Source: Mesorhizobium sp. ES1-1 (lineage in GTDB: Bacteria; Pseudomonadota; Alphaproteobacteria; Rhizobiales; Rhizobiaceae). Taken from it: a stretch of DNA of 64,000 nucleotides. Below are positions 55,872-64,000 of this stretch, piece after piece. Made by a program: the position numbers and the translations under genes. The stretch spans positions 124,001 to 188,000 of the forward strand of contig NZ_JAIUGX010000006.1 in NCBI RefSeq assembly GCF_020164785.1, given 5' to 3'. The first letter of the stretch is position 1. Every line of letters starts with the position of its first letter. The notes under the pieces were generated by a model. That model saw nothing but the letters and a program-made list of their open reading frames with translations. It made no database searches and was not told the DNA's origin.

Positions 55872-58229
55872 TTATGGAAGTCCGGCCTTCGCTTCGCGCT
55901 TGAGCCGCTCGACCGCCATCAGCACGCGCTCGGGCGTCGCCGGAGCATCGAGGCGCGGACAGATTTTGTGATCGGCGACGCTTGCCACAGCATCCGACAG
56001 GGCATGCAGCACCGATATGCCGAGCGGCAGCGGCGGCTCGCCTACCGCCTTGGAGCGGTGCACCGTCGGCTCGAATGCTTCCGGCCAGTCCGCCAGCTGG
56101 ACGTTGAATATCTTGGGCCGGTCAGAGGCGAGCGGGATCTTGTAGGTCGACGGCGCGTGGGTGCGAAGCCGGCCCTTCTCGTCCCACCACAATTCCTCGG
56201 TGGTCAGCCAGCCCATGCCCTGTATGAAGCCGCCCTCGACCTGGCCGATATCGATGGCGCGATTCAGCGAGCGGCCGGCGTCATGCAGGATATCGGTGCG
56301 CTCGACCAAATATTCCCCGGTCAGCGTGTCGACCGAAACTTCCGAGCAGGACGCGCCATAGGCGAAGTAATAGAAGGGTCGTCCTTCGCCCTTGTCACGA
56401 TCCCAATGGATCTTCGGCGTCTTGTAAAAGCCAGCCGCCGACAGCTGGATGCGGGCCATGTAGGCCTGCTTGACCAAGTCGGCGAACGCGATCTCCTGGT
56501 TGCCGATACGCACCCGGTTGGGCAGGAACAGCACCTGGTCGCGCGACACCTGGTATTTCTCGGCGGCGAAATCGGTCAGCCGGTCCTTAATCTGACGAGC
56601 GCCGTTCTGCGCCGCCATGCCGTTGAGGTCGGTGCCTGAGGACGCTGCGGTGGCCGAGGTATTCGGCACCTTGCCGGTGGTGGTGGCGGTGATCTTGACC
56701 CGGTCCAGGTCGATCTGGAACTCCTCAGCGACCACCTGCGCGACCTTGACGTAGAGGCCCTGCCCCATCTCCGTACCGCCATGGTTCAGATGCACCGAAC
56801 CGTCGGTATAGACGTGCACGAGGGCGCCGGCCTGGTTGTAATGGGTGGCGGTGAAGGAAATACCGAACTTGACCGGGGTCAGCGCCAGCCCGCGCTTGAT
56901 GAAACGGCTGTTGGCATTGAAGGCGTCAATGGTGCGGCGGCGGCGGGCATAGCCGCAACTCGCCTCCAGTTCGGCCACGAGCCGGTCGACGATGTTGTCC
57001 TCGACCGTCTGATGGTAGGGCGTGACGTTGCGGTCCGAAGTGCCGTAGAAATTCTTCTTACGGATTTCCAGCGGGTCCTTGCCGACCGCGAAGGCAACCT
57101 CCTCGATCACCCGCTCAGCACCAACCATGCCCTGCGGCCCGCCAAAACCGCGAAAGGCGGTGTTTGACACGGTGTTGGTATAGAGCGGGGCGGATTGGGC
57201 ATGGACCGCCGGCCAGAAATAAGTGTTGTCGCAGTGGAACAGGGCGCGGTCGGTCACGGGGCCCGACAGATCCGCCGAGAACCCACAGCGCGCGGCGAAC
57301 ATGAAATCGACGCCCAGAATGTTGCCCTCGTCGTCGAAGCCGACTTCGTAGTCGACAAGGAAGTCATGACGCTTGCCGGTGGCGATCATGTCGTCATCGC
57401 GGTCCGGGCGGATCTTGACGGCCCGCTGATGTTTCTTCGCCGCGATTGCGGCAAGGGCCGCGAACTGGTTGCCCTGCGTTTCCTTGCCGCCGAAGCCGCC
57501 GCCCATGCGGCGGATTTCCACCGTCACGGCGTTGCTCGGCACATTGAGCACGTGGCTCACCATGTGCTGGACTTCACTCGGATGCTGCGTCGAGGAATAG
57601 ATGGTGACGTCCTGGTCCTCGCCGGGCACAGCCATGGCGATATGGCCCTCGAGATAGAAATGCTCCTGGCCGCCTATCCGCATCCTTCCCTTCAACCGAC
57701 GCGGCGCTTGGCGGATCGCGTCGGCGGCGTCGCCGCGCTTCAGTGTGAGGGGCGGCGCAACCAGCCTGTCCTCCTTCGGGTCGAGAGCGGCGACGTCGGT
57801 GACGAACGGCAATTCCTCATACCGGATCACGGCCAGCAGGGCCGCGCGCCGGGCCTCCTCGCGCGTGCCGGCGATGACGCAGAAAATCGGCTGGCCGAAG
57901 AACTCAATCTTGCCGTCGGCAAGCACCGGCTCGTCGTGACGACCGGTCGGCGAAATGTCGTTCTCGCCAGGGACGTCGGCCGCCGTGAGCACGTCGACCA
58001 CTCCAGGCGCGGCACGCACGGCCGCAAGATCCAGCTCGACGATGGTGGCGTGCGCCGCGGCCGAGAGGCCGAGGCAGCCATGCAGGGTGCCTGCCGGCTC
58101 CGGCATGTCGTCGATATAGATGGCGGCGCCGCTGACATGCTTGTGGGCGGAATCATGCCGCTGATCGCTGGCGACACCGCCGGCGATCTTCTCGGCTTTG
58201 AGGCTGGTATCTGCGTGCTTGTTCATCAT
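55872..58229 (-). CDS. xdhB: Xanthine dehydrogenase, molybdopterin-binding subunit
   Basis: This 785-aa large subunit carries the molybdenum cofactor and oxidises hypoxanthine and xanthine to urate. Recognisable stretches are HKHVSGAAIYIDDMPEPAGTLHG near residue 29, GGGFGGKETQGNQFAALA and the C-terminal GEPPLPLGISVLHALSDA, with FRGFGGPQGM contacting the cofactor. ATG 58229 overlaps the stop of xdhA by 4 bp (ATGA); a longer frame to 58409 is a shadow of the xdhA end. The length matches bacterial XdhB. Confidence 0.96.
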   Translation of the reverse strand: MMNKHADTSLKAEKIAGGVASDQRHDSAHKHVSGAAIYIDDMPEPAGTLHGCLGLSAAAHATIVELDLAAVRAAPGVVDVLTAADVPGENDISPTGRHDEPVLADGKIEFFGQPIFCVIAGTREEARRAALLAVIRYEELPFVTDVAALDPKEDRLVAPPLTLKRGDAADAIRQAPRRLKGRMRIGGQEHFYLEGHIAMAVPGEDQDVTIYSSTQHPSEVQHMVSHVLNVPSNAVTVEIRRMGGGFGGKETQGNQFAALAAIAAKKHQRAVKIRPDRDDDMIATGKRHDFLVDYEVGFDDEGNILGVDFMFAARCGFSADLSGPVTDRALFHCDNTYFWPAVHAQSAPLYTNTVSNTAFRGFGGPQGMVGAERVIEEVAFAVGKDPLEIRKKNFYGTSDRNVTPYHQTVEDNIVDRLVAELEASCGYARRRRTIDAFNANSRFIKRGLALTPVKFGISFTATHYNQAGALVHVYTDGSVHLNHGGTEMGQGLYVKVAQVVAEEFQIDLDRVKITATTTGKVPNTSATAASSGTDLNGMAAQNGARQIKDRLTDFAAEKYQVSRDQVLFLPNRVRIGNQEIAFADLVKQAYMARIQLSAAGFYKTPKIHWDRDKGEGRPFYYFAYGASCSEVSVDTLTGEYLVERTDILHDAGRSLNRAIDIGQVEGGFIQGMGWLTTEELWWDEKGRLRTHAPSTYKIPLASDRPKIFNVQLADWPEAFEPTVHRSKAVGEPPLPLGISVLHALSDAVASVADHKICPRLDAPATPERVLMAVERLKREAKAGLP

Positions 58230-59701
58230 GCCGCCGCGTGCCTTGAAACCTTGATCGGCTCGCTGGTCCCGCTGGTTTCGGCGAAGAAGCGAAGCAGCAG
58301 ATTGCGCGCCACCATGGCCCGATATTCGGCCGAGGCGCGCATGTCGGTCAGCGGCGCGAAATCTCCAGCGTATGCTGCCATCGCGGCTTCGACTGTCTGC
58401 TCGGTCCATGGCTTACCGCGCAAAGCGTTCTCGACAGCGGTGGCCCGCTTCGGTGTCGCCGCCATGCCGCCATAGGCGATGCGCACCTCAGCGACAGTGC
58501 CGTCGCCGGCGAGTTCAAGGAAAAACGCGCCGAGCGTGGCCGTGATGTCTTCATCGCGCCGCTTGGTGACCTTGTGGACGGAAAAATGCGTGCCCGTGGG
58601 CGGCACTGGGACGTGCACGGCCTCGACGAATTCGCCCGGCTGTCGATCCTGCCTGCCATAGGCGATGAAAAAATCCTGCAACAATATCGTGCGCCTTGTG
58701 CCGCCCCTGCGCAGCGTCAGGCGCGCGCCGAGAGCGATCAATGGCGGCGGCATGTCGCCGATCGGCGAACCGTTGGCGATGTTGCCGCCAACCGTGCCCA
58801 TATTGCGCACTTGGTCGCCACCGATGCGATCAATCAGGGCGCCCAGTGCGGGGATGCGCTTTGCAAGCGTCGAGAACGCTTCGGTGTAGGTGACGCCGGC
58901 GCCAAAGGTGATGGCGTCGTCTTTCTGCGAGATGGCGCACAGCCCGTCGAGATCGCCGATGAAGATGGCCGGCGAGATCGCGCGCATATGCTTGGTCACC
59001 CAGAGCCCGACATCGGTCGACCCGGCGACGATGGTAGCGCCCGGTTCCTTATCCAGCACGGCGGCAAAATCATCGGCGTCGGCGGGCACGACGAGGCGTG
59101 AATTGCCGGTGCCGATCTCGATCCGCGCGCCGTCATGCATGGCCTCCAGCCTGGCGGTGATCTCCGCGCGCTCGACAGCCAGAGGGTCGTTCGCAGCCTC
59201 GCCGTAGCTGGAGATGGCTGTGGCGGCGCGCATGATCGCCTCGTAACCGGTGCAGCGGCAGAGATTGCCCTGCAAAGCCTTTTCGATTGTCGCGGCCGAG
59301 GGATCCGGAGACTTCATCCACATTGCATAGAGCGACATGACGAAGCCCGGCGTGCAGAAGCCGCATTGCGAGCCGTGGAAATCGACCATCGCCTGCTGTA
59401 CTGGGTGCATCCCGCCGGGCTCACCGCGCAGATGCTCAATCGTCACGACATGGGTGGCGTCCAGCGACCCGAGAAAGCGGATGCAGGCGTTGACGCCTTC
59501 ATAGACCAACCCACCATCGGAGAGTTTGCCGACCAGGACGGTGCAGGCGCCGCAATCGCCTTCGGCGCAGCCTTCCTTGGTCCCACGCAGCGAGCGTTCG
59601 AGCCGCAGCCAGTCGAGCAAGGTCGCGTCGGGCGCAACCGACGACAGCACGACATCTCTGCCATTCAAGATGAAGCGGATCTCGTTGCGTATGGCGGCCA
59701 T
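58226..59701 (-). CDS. xdhA: Xanthine dehydrogenase small subunit (2Fe-2S/FAD)
   Basis: This 491-aa subunit passes electrons from the molybdenum site through two 2Fe-2S clusters to FAD. The first cluster has CAEGDCGACTVLVG and the second CGFCTPGF and CRCTGYEAIM. The FAD domain carries GSTDVGLWVTK and MGTVGGNIANGSPIGDMPPPL near residues 300-325. It is the first gene of the xdhABC operon, 3 bp after the uraH gene on the same strand. ATG 59701 begins MAAIRNEIRF. Confidence 0.96.
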   Translation of the reverse strand: MAAIRNEIRFILNGRDVVLSSVAPDATLLDWLRLERSLRGTKEGCAEGDCGACTVLVGKLSDGGLVYEGVNACIRFLGSLDATHVVTIEHLRGEPGGMHPVQQAMVDFHGSQCGFCTPGFVMSLYAMWMKSPDPSAATIEKALQGNLCRCTGYEAIMRAATAISSYGEAANDPLAVERAEITARLEAMHDGARIEIGTGNSRLVVPADADDFAAVLDKEPGATIVAGSTDVGLWVTKHMRAISPAIFIGDLDGLCAISQKDDAITFGAGVTYTEAFSTLAKRIPALGALIDRIGGDQVRNMGTVGGNIANGSPIGDMPPPLIALGARLTLRRGGTRRTILLQDFFIAYGRQDRQPGEFVEAVHVPVPPTGTHFSVHKVTKRRDEDITATLGAFFLELAGDGTVAEVRIAYGGMAATPKRATAVENALRGKPWTEQTVEAAMAAYAGDFAPLTDMRASAEYRAMVARNLLLRFFAETSGTSEPIKVSRHAAA

Positions 59702-59704
59702 GCT

Positions 59705-60079
59705 TCAGCTCCCCCGGTAGGTGGAATAACCATAGGGCGAGACGAGCAGCGGCACATGATAGTGCACCGGATCGGCCATGCCGAAACGGATCAGGATCAA
59801 ATCGAAAAAGGCAGGATTGGGCAATTTCGTCTGCAGGGCGCGGAGATAGTCGCCGGCGGCGAACACCAATTCATATTCGCCGGTGCGGAATTCGGCGCCG
59901 GCCAGCAGCGGCGCATCGCAACGTCCGTCGGGATTGGTGACCACGGTCTTCAGAAGTGTCCGGGCCTCGCCATCGAGATGGTAGAGCGAGATCGACAATC
60001 CGGCTGCGGGCTTGCCCGTCGCCGTGTCCAGGACATGCGTCGTCAGGCGTCCGCCGTCTGCCTTCAACGTCTCTGCCAT
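59705..60079 (-). CDS. uraH: 5-hydroxyisourate hydrolase
   Basis: This 124-aa transthyretin-related enzyme hydrolyses 5-hydroxyisourate to OHCU, the second step after urate oxidation. The N-terminal [15 protein letters not shown], the internal [19 protein letters not shown] (ending YRGS, with the catalytic His) and Arg of GRCDAPLL are all present. ATG 60079 has no strong ribosome site. It leads the minus-strand uraH-xdhABC set and diverges from the allantoinase gene 193 bp away. Confidence 0.94.
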   Translation of the reverse strand: MAETLKADGGRLTTHVLDTATGKPAAGLSISLYHLDGEARTLLKTVVTNPDGRCDAPLLAGAEFRTGEYELVFAAGDYLRALQTKLPNPAFFDLILIRFGMADPVHYHVPLLVSPYGYSTYRGS

Positions 60080-60100
60080 TGGGTTACCATTCCCGCGTCA

Positions 60101-60144
60101 CGAATTCGCCAATTGGAACATTACTGATGAATTGTGTGCCAATT
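60101..60144. promoter_or_regulatory. Repeated GAATT...GCCAATT motif in the divergent uraH-puuE promoter region
   Basis: GAATTCGCCAATT (60102-60114) and GAATTGTGTGCCAATT (about 60129-60144) are imperfect direct repeats about three helical turns apart. The first also contains the palindrome CCAATTGG. It sits between the two halves of the purine cluster and may be a regulator site. Found by eye. Confidence 0.4.
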
Positions 60145-60272
60145 AAAGGCAATGCATAAGTCGCGGTCGAGCGCAGCGCGACAAAAACAGTTTCAAAAAT
60201 TATGGGGGAATGCGGAAGCGGACCTTTCGCTATCCTCATCAGGCTGCCGTCAATGCCGGGCACGGAGGAACT

Positions 60273-61691
60273 ATGCGGTACATCAGGGACATGCGCGGCT
60301 ACGGCCCCAATCCGCCGGACCCGAAATGGCCAGGCGGCGCGCATGTCGCCGTGCAATTCGTGATCAACTACGAGGAGGGCGGCGAGAACTGCGTGCTGCA
60401 TGGCGACAAGGCTTCCGAAGCTTTCCTGTCGGAAATCGTCGGCGCCGCGCCCTGGGCGGGCCAGCGCCACTGGAACATGGAATCGATCTACGAATACGGC
60501 GCCCGCGCCGGCTTCTGGCGGCTCTATCGCCTGTTTACCGAAGCAGAGATACCGGTGACCTGTTACGGCGTCGCCACCGCCCTTGCCCGCTCGCCCGAGC
60601 AAGTCGGTGCGATGCAGGACGCGAACTGGGAGATCGCCTCGCACGGGCTGAAATGGATCGACTATCGCGACTACACCGAAGATGACGAACGCCGCGACAT
60701 GGAAGAAGCGATCAAACTCCACTATGAAGTGACGGGCGAGCGGCCGACCGGCTGGTACACTGGCCGTACGTCGATCAACACGGTACGGCTGGCAGCGCAG
60801 GAAGGCGGCTTCGACTATGTGTCGGACACCTATGACGACGAATTGCCTTACTGGCTCGAGCACGAAGGCGGCGCCCAGCTCATCATCCCCTACACGCTCG
60901 ACGCCAACGACATGCGGTTCGCCACGCCGCAGGGCTTCAATTCCGGCGATCAGTTCTTCGCCTATCTGAAGGATAGTTTCGACACGCTCTATGCCGAGGG
61001 CAAGGCGGGCCGGCCGCGCATGATGAATATTGGCCTACACTGCCGCCTTGTCGGACGGCCGGGACGGGTGGCGGCACTCAAGCGCTTCATCGATTATGTG
61101 AAGTCGCATGACAAGGTCTGGCTGGCGCGGCGCATCGACATCGCCAGACATTGGCATGAGAACCATCCTTACCAGCCGACGGCGCTGCGCCCATCGAAAA
61201 TGGAGCGCGAGGCCTTTGTACGCACATTTGGCGGGGTGTTTGAGCATTCGCCCTGGATTGCCGAGCGAGCCTATGAGCTGGAACTCGGTCCGGCGCACGA
61301 CACGGCGCGCGGCCTCCACAACGCGCTCTGCCGCATCTTCCGCGCCGCAAGCGCGACCGAGCGGCTTGGCGTGCTCAACGCCCATCCCGATCTTGCAGGC
61401 AAACTCGCCGCTGCCAAGCGGCTAACGGCGGAATCGACCAGGGAACAGGCCTCGGCGGGCCTCGATGCCCTGACCGACGCGGAACGGGAGCGATTCGCCG
61501 CGCTCAATGCCAGTTACGTCTCCAGCTTCGGCTTTCCCTTCATCATCGCGGTCAAGGGCAAGACCAGAGATCAGATCCTGGCCGAGTTCGAGGCCCGCAT
61601 CGGCAACAGCCGCGAGATCGAATTTGAAACCGCCTGCAAACAGGTCGAGCGCATCGCGCTGCTCCGCCTCAAGGACATGCTGCCGCAATAG
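60273..61691 (+). CDS. puuE: Bifunctional allantoinase (PuuE) - OHCU decarboxylase (UraD) fusion
   Basis: The 472-aa protein joins two enzymes of ureide formation. Residues about 1-310 form a polysaccharide deacetylase-fold allantoinase (PuuE type: RDMRGYGPNPPDPKWPGG, VQFVINYEEGGEN, ASHGLKWIDY, RPTGWYTGR), which opens allantoin to allantoate. Residues about 325-472 form the OHCU decarboxylase UraD (FGGVFEHSPWIAERAYE, NAHPDLAGKLA with the catalytic His, and FGFPFIIAVKGK). The C-terminal enzyme acts before the N-terminal one in the pathway. ATG 60273 has GGAGG 5 nt before it. Confidence 0.94.
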   Translation: MRYIRDMRGYGPNPPDPKWPGGAHVAVQFVINYEEGGENCVLHGDKASEAFLSEIVGAAPWAGQRHWNMESIYEYGARAGFWRLYRLFTEAEIPVTCYGVATALARSPEQVGAMQDANWEIASHGLKWIDYRDYTEDDERRDMEEAIKLHYEVTGERPTGWYTGRTSINTVRLAAQEGGFDYVSDTYDDELPYWLEHEGGAQLIIPYTLDANDMRFATPQGFNSGDQFFAYLKDSFDTLYAEGKAGRPRMMNIGLHCRLVGRPGRVAALKRFIDYVKSHDKVWLARRIDIARHWHENHPYQPTALRPSKMEREAFVRTFGGVFEHSPWIAERAYELELGPAHDTARGLHNALCRIFRAASATERLGVLNAHPDLAGKLAAAKRLTAESTREQASAGLDALTDAERERFAALNASYVSSFGFPFIIAVKGKTRDQILAEFEARIGNSREIEFETACKQVERIALLRLKDMLPQ

Positions 61692-61700
61692 GTTTGACCC

Positions 61701-62564
61701 ATGGATACGACCAGGATGCCAGAGAGAACCTATTACGCGCCGCAAGGCGGCCACCCCGGCCAGAGCGAGCTTCTGACGGGCCGCGCCGTTTTCACCGAGG
61801 CCTACGCCGTCATCCCCAGGGGCGTGATGCGCGACATCGTCACATCGGCCTTGCCGTTCTGGAATAGGACCCGCGTCTGGATCCTGTCACGGCCGCTGTC
61901 CGGCTTTGCCGAAACCTTCTCGCAATATATTGTCGAGGTGGCGCCGGGCGGCGGAAGCGAGAGGCCGGAGCCCGATGCCGACGCCGAAGGCGCCCTGTTC
62001 GTGGTCGAAGGCGAGTTGACTGTGCGGCACGCCGGCGAGGAACATGTGCTGCAGCCCGGCGGCTTTGCCTTCCTGCCGCCGGCAAGCGGCTGGACGGTCC
62101 GCAACGAAGGCGAGGCCGAGGTCCGCTTCCACTGGATCCGCAAGGCCTACGAAGCCGTCGACGGCCTGGATACACCGGAAGCCTTTTTCACCAACGAGCA
62201 GGAGATCGCGCCGACGCCGATGCCCGGCACCGAAGGCCGCTGGGCGACGACGCGGTTCGTCGACCCTGCCGATCTGCGCCATGACATGCACATGACCATC
62301 GTGACGCTGGAGCCCGGCGCGGTCATCCCGTTCGCCGAAACCCATGTCATGGAACACGGCCTCTATGTGCTGGAGGGGAAGGCGGTCTATCGCCTGAACC
62401 AGGACTGGGTCGAGGTTGAGGCCGGCGACTACATGTGGCTGCGCGCCTTCTGTCCGCAGGCCTGCTATGCCGGCGGCCCGGGCAAATTCCGTTACCTCCT
62501 CTACAAGGATGTCAACCGCCACACCAAGCTTGGCGGCGCCGGCATAGCCAGGCGGGCGCCGTGA
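61701..62564 (+). CDS. allE: (S)-ureidoglycine aminohydrolase
   Basis: This 287-aa bicupin converts (S)-ureidoglycine to ureidoglycolate plus ammonia. It has two cupin domains; the C-terminal one holds the metal site in MHMTIVTLEPGAVIPFAETHVMEHGLYVLEGK, with Glu, His, and Gln or His residues. The N-terminal cupin includes FVVEGELTVRHAGEEHVLQPGG. ATG 61701 has a weak ribosome site; ATG 61716 is an alternative. It follows the allantoinase gene by 9 bp and overlaps allA by 4 bp, so it belongs to the plus-strand operon. Confidence 0.92.
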   Translation: MDTTRMPERTYYAPQGGHPGQSELLTGRAVFTEAYAVIPRGVMRDIVTSALPFWNRTRVWILSRPLSGFAETFSQYIVEVAPGGGSERPEPDADAEGALFVVEGELTVRHAGEEHVLQPGGFAFLPPASGWTVRNEGEAEVRFHWIRKAYEAVDGLDTPEAFFTNEQEIAPTPMPGTEGRWATTRFVDPADLRHDMHMTIVTLEPGAVIPFAETHVMEHGLYVLEGKAVYRLNQDWVEVEAGDYMWLRAFCPQACYAGGPGKFRYLLYKDVNRHTKLGGAGIARRAP

Positions 62565-63067
62565 CCCGCGTCGCCGCGCGGCCGCTGACCCGCGAAGCCT
62601 TCTCAACTTTCGGCGATGTCATCGATATGGGCGGCGACAATCACTACCCGATCAATGGCGGCAAGGCCGAGCGCTACCATGATCTCGCCACCGCCGAGGC
62701 TACGGGACCGAATGGCCGGGTTCTCATTTCGATGGTGCGCGGCACACCTTACGACTTGCCGTTGAGGCTGACCATGGTCGAGCGCCATCCCCTTGGCAGC
62801 CAGGCCTTCATCCCGCTGTCGCCGCGTCCGTTCCTGGTCATCGTCTGCCCTGACGGCGGAGCGGGGCCGGGGGAGCCGCAGGCCTTCATCACGTCGCCCG
62901 GGCAAGGCATCAACTACCGGCGCAATCTCTGGCACGGCGTGCTGACCCCGCTCGGCGAGGCGCAGGATTTCCTGATCGTCGATCGTGGCGGCGACGGATC
63001 CAACCTCGAAGAGTTCCATTTCCCGCATCCCTACGAGATTTATCTCCCCGACGGTTTCCGGCAATGA
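62561..63067 (+). CDS. allA: Ureidoglycolate lyase
   Basis: The 168-aa enzyme splits ureidoglycolate into glyoxylate and urea, the last step of the ureide route. GTG 62561 overlaps the allE stop by 4 bp (GTGA); upstream extension in the frame only reads through allE. Family marks: RPLTREAFSTFGDVIDM at the start, FIPLSPRPFLVIVCP in the middle, and GINYRRNLWHGVLTPL and DFLIVDRGG near the end. Glyoxylate made here may be taken up by the glycerate path (glycerate kinase at 48.5 kb). Confidence 0.94.
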   Translation: MTRVAARPLTREAFSTFGDVIDMGGDNHYPINGGKAERYHDLATAEATGPNGRVLISMVRGTPYDLPLRLTMVERHPLGSQAFIPLSPRPFLVIVCPDGGAGPGEPQAFITSPGQGINYRRNLWHGVLTPLGEAQDFLIVDRGGDGSNLEEFHFPHPYEIYLPDGFRQ

Positions 63068-63657
63068 CCGAAATTTCGCTGATCGACCGCCTGCTTGACG
63101 TCATCGAGCAGGACATCGCGCCGAAAACGGAAGACGGCGTCGCCCAAGGCAACAAACTGTTCGGCGCGGCGATCCTCAGGAAGGATGACCGGTCGCTGGT
63201 GTTGGCGGAGACCAACAACGAGATCGAAAACCCGCTCTGGCACGGCGAGGTGCATTGCCTGAAGCGCTTCTACGAGATGCCCGTGGCGGAGCGCATCGAC
63301 ACCAGAGAGGCGATCTTCCTGGCCACGCACGAACCTTGCTCGCTATGTCTGTCGGCAATCACCTGGGCTGGCTTCGACAATTTCTACTATCTGTTCAGTC
63401 ACGAGGATTCGCGCGACAGCTTCGCCATTCCGCATGATCTGAGGATACTCAAGGAGGTCTTCACCCTCGACCCTGGCGGCTATAATGCGCAGAACGCCTA
63501 TTGGAAGAGCTTTTCCATCCGCAGGATGGTGAGGGCGCTTCCCGAGTTGGAGCGCACACGGATGGAGGCGCGGATCGACAGGATCTCAGCCCTCTACGAC
63601 CAGCTGTCAAGCGCCTACCAAGCGAACAAGGCGGATAACGAGATTCCGCTGAACTAA
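63064..63657 (+). CDS. Zinc-dependent nucleoside/base deaminase family protein
   Basis: This 197-aa protein belongs to the cytidine deaminase-like superfamily. The zinc site is visible as HGEVH (about residues 60-64) and EPCSLCLSA (residues about 92-98). The C-terminal half (from about residue 110) is unlike the usual tRNA or guanine deaminases, with many aromatic residues. ATG 63064 overlaps the allA stop by 4 bp, so it belongs to the purine operon. A base such as guanine or a related purine derivative may be its substrate, but guaD is already present; the role is open. Confidence 0.8.
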   Translation: MTEISLIDRLLDVIEQDIAPKTEDGVAQGNKLFGAAILRKDDRSLVLAETNNEIENPLWHGEVHCLKRFYEMPVAERIDTREAIFLATHEPCSLCLSAITWAGFDNFYYLFSHEDSRDSFAIPHDLRILKEVFTLDPGGYNAQNAYWKSFSIRRMVRALPELERTRMEARIDRISALYDQLSSAYQANKADNEIPLN

Positions 63658-63751
63658 GGTCTCGAAGGGGTTACGGCACAGGTCGCTTTTTTGGCTGCTC
63701 CAGTCGCGAATGATGATTGAAAGTCGCCTCGGCAGCGGGCGTTATGCCTTC

Positions 63752-64000
63752 ATGAAAACCATCACCGAATTTCCCCGCAAGGTCGTCGAATTTCCTGACA
63801 TGGGGATCGTCATGCCGGACGGCTGCCGGCTGTCGGCGCGGGTATGGATGCCGGAAGACGCCGGTACAGATCCGGTGCCAGCCATCCTCGAGCACCTACC
63901 CTACCGCAAGCGTGACGGCACCATCTTTCGCGACCAACTGACCCATCCCTATTTCGCCGGCCACGGCTATGCCTCCATCCGCGTCGACATGCGCGGCAAC
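63752..64000 (+). CDS. CocE/NonD family hydrolase (3' end outside window)
   Basis: Only the first 83 residues are visible. The stretch VMPDGCRLSARVWMPED followed by PVPAILEHLPYRKRDG and then DQLTHPYFAGHGYASIRVDMRGN is the N-terminus of the X-Pro dipeptidyl-peptidase/CocE alpha/beta hydrolase family; the catalytic Ser, Asp and His would lie beyond the right edge. The start could be ATG 63752 or ATG 63713, 13 codons upstream; neither has a strong ribosome site. It is 94 bp after the deaminase gene and may be independent of the purine operon. Confidence 0.8.
   Translation, partial: MKTITEFPRKVVEFPDMGIVMPDGCRLSARVWMPEDAGTDPVPAILEHLPYRKRDGTIFRDQLTHPYFAGHGYASIRVDMRGN

Noticed and set aside
58226..58409. 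N-terminal extension of xdhB to 58409
   Set aside because: The additional 60 residues overlap the end of xdhA in another frame and have no XdhB features. The ATGA overlap start at 58229 is standard.

Overview
The window is a contiguous piece of a high-GC alphaproteobacterial chromosome. The gene content fits a Mesorhizobium-like member of the Rhizobiales: GyrB type, a three-gene proton-translocating transhydrogenase beside an aa3-oxidase subunit IV, a membrane-bound urate oxidase, many ABC/TRAP transporters, and an intergenic palindrome of a type I associate with Mesorhizobium. The genus is inferred from gene content and style, not from a search. Coding density is very high. I see no rRNA, tRNA, CRISPR array, insertion sequence, integrase or phage gene. 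Almost every gene has same-composition neighbours, so this looks like core or stable accessory chromosome rather than an island.

Layout. 0-4.1 kb: polar amino-acid ABC transporter (ATPase cut by the left edge, binding protein, two permeases) plus an Ldh2-family imino/keto-acid oxidoreductase, closed by a terminator. 4.3-8.2 kb: small exported protein, NDUFA9-like NAD(P)-binding protein, cytochrome P450 (minus strand), FMN reductase. 8.25-13.5 kb: an exported caspase-fold/TPR protein, then gyrB. 13.6-14.7 kb: a 25-aa membrane peptide and a larger membrane protein. 14.7-18.5 kb (minus): pntB, the second PntA subunit, pntA, aa3 oxidase subunit IV and a DUF3096 peptide. 18.6-22 kb (minus): a membrane PAS-GGDEF-EAL protein and a FeeM-like N-acyl amino acid synthase. 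22.1-27 kb (minus): fused indolepyruvate ferredoxin oxidoreductase, lipoprotein, CGNR regulator. 27.1-33 kb: orphan LivH-type permease, TRAP small and large permeases, a zinc alcohol dehydrogenase and, convergent, the TRAP binding protein. 33.2-39.5 kb: gamma-glutamyl-GABA hydrolase-like amidotransferase, Inh-like exported protein, hydroxyacid dehydrogenase with its LacI regulator, DMT exporter, DUF2000, AraC and MarR genes. 39.9-42.8 kb: His-rich COG0523 GTPase, an Imm45-like protein, a WD40-like protein and an exported protein. 42.9-45.7 kb: class III aminotransferase plus glutamine-synthetase-like ligase. 45.8-48.5 kb: a radical SAM/HhH protein paired with a DUF4130-UdgX fusion. 48.5-63.7 kb: purine catabolism. 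The right edge cuts a CocE/NonD hydrolase.

The purine block forms almost one full route: guanine deaminase, xanthine dehydrogenase (xdhA, xdhB, xdhC), membrane urate oxidase with a cytochrome c tail, HIU hydrolase, a fused allantoinase-OHCU decarboxylase, (S)-ureidoglycine aminohydrolase and ureidoglycolate lyase, ending in glyoxylate and urea. Glycerate kinase can take the carbon onward. The allantoate-hydrolysing step is not in the window. The minus-strand half and the plus-strand half diverge around 60.1 kb, where a repeated motif may be the shared operator.

The most interesting parts are the radical SAM plus DUF4130-UdgX pair (a suspected DNA modification or repair system whose glycosylase domain carries the KRRIH loop of covalent uracil binders), the exported caspase-TPR protein, the FeeM-like synthase beside a c-di-GMP protein, an immunity-protein-like gene between a metal GTPase and a WD40 protein, and two genes (an ABC permease and a LacI regulator) that seem to lack any ATG, GTG or TTG start and probably use CTG.
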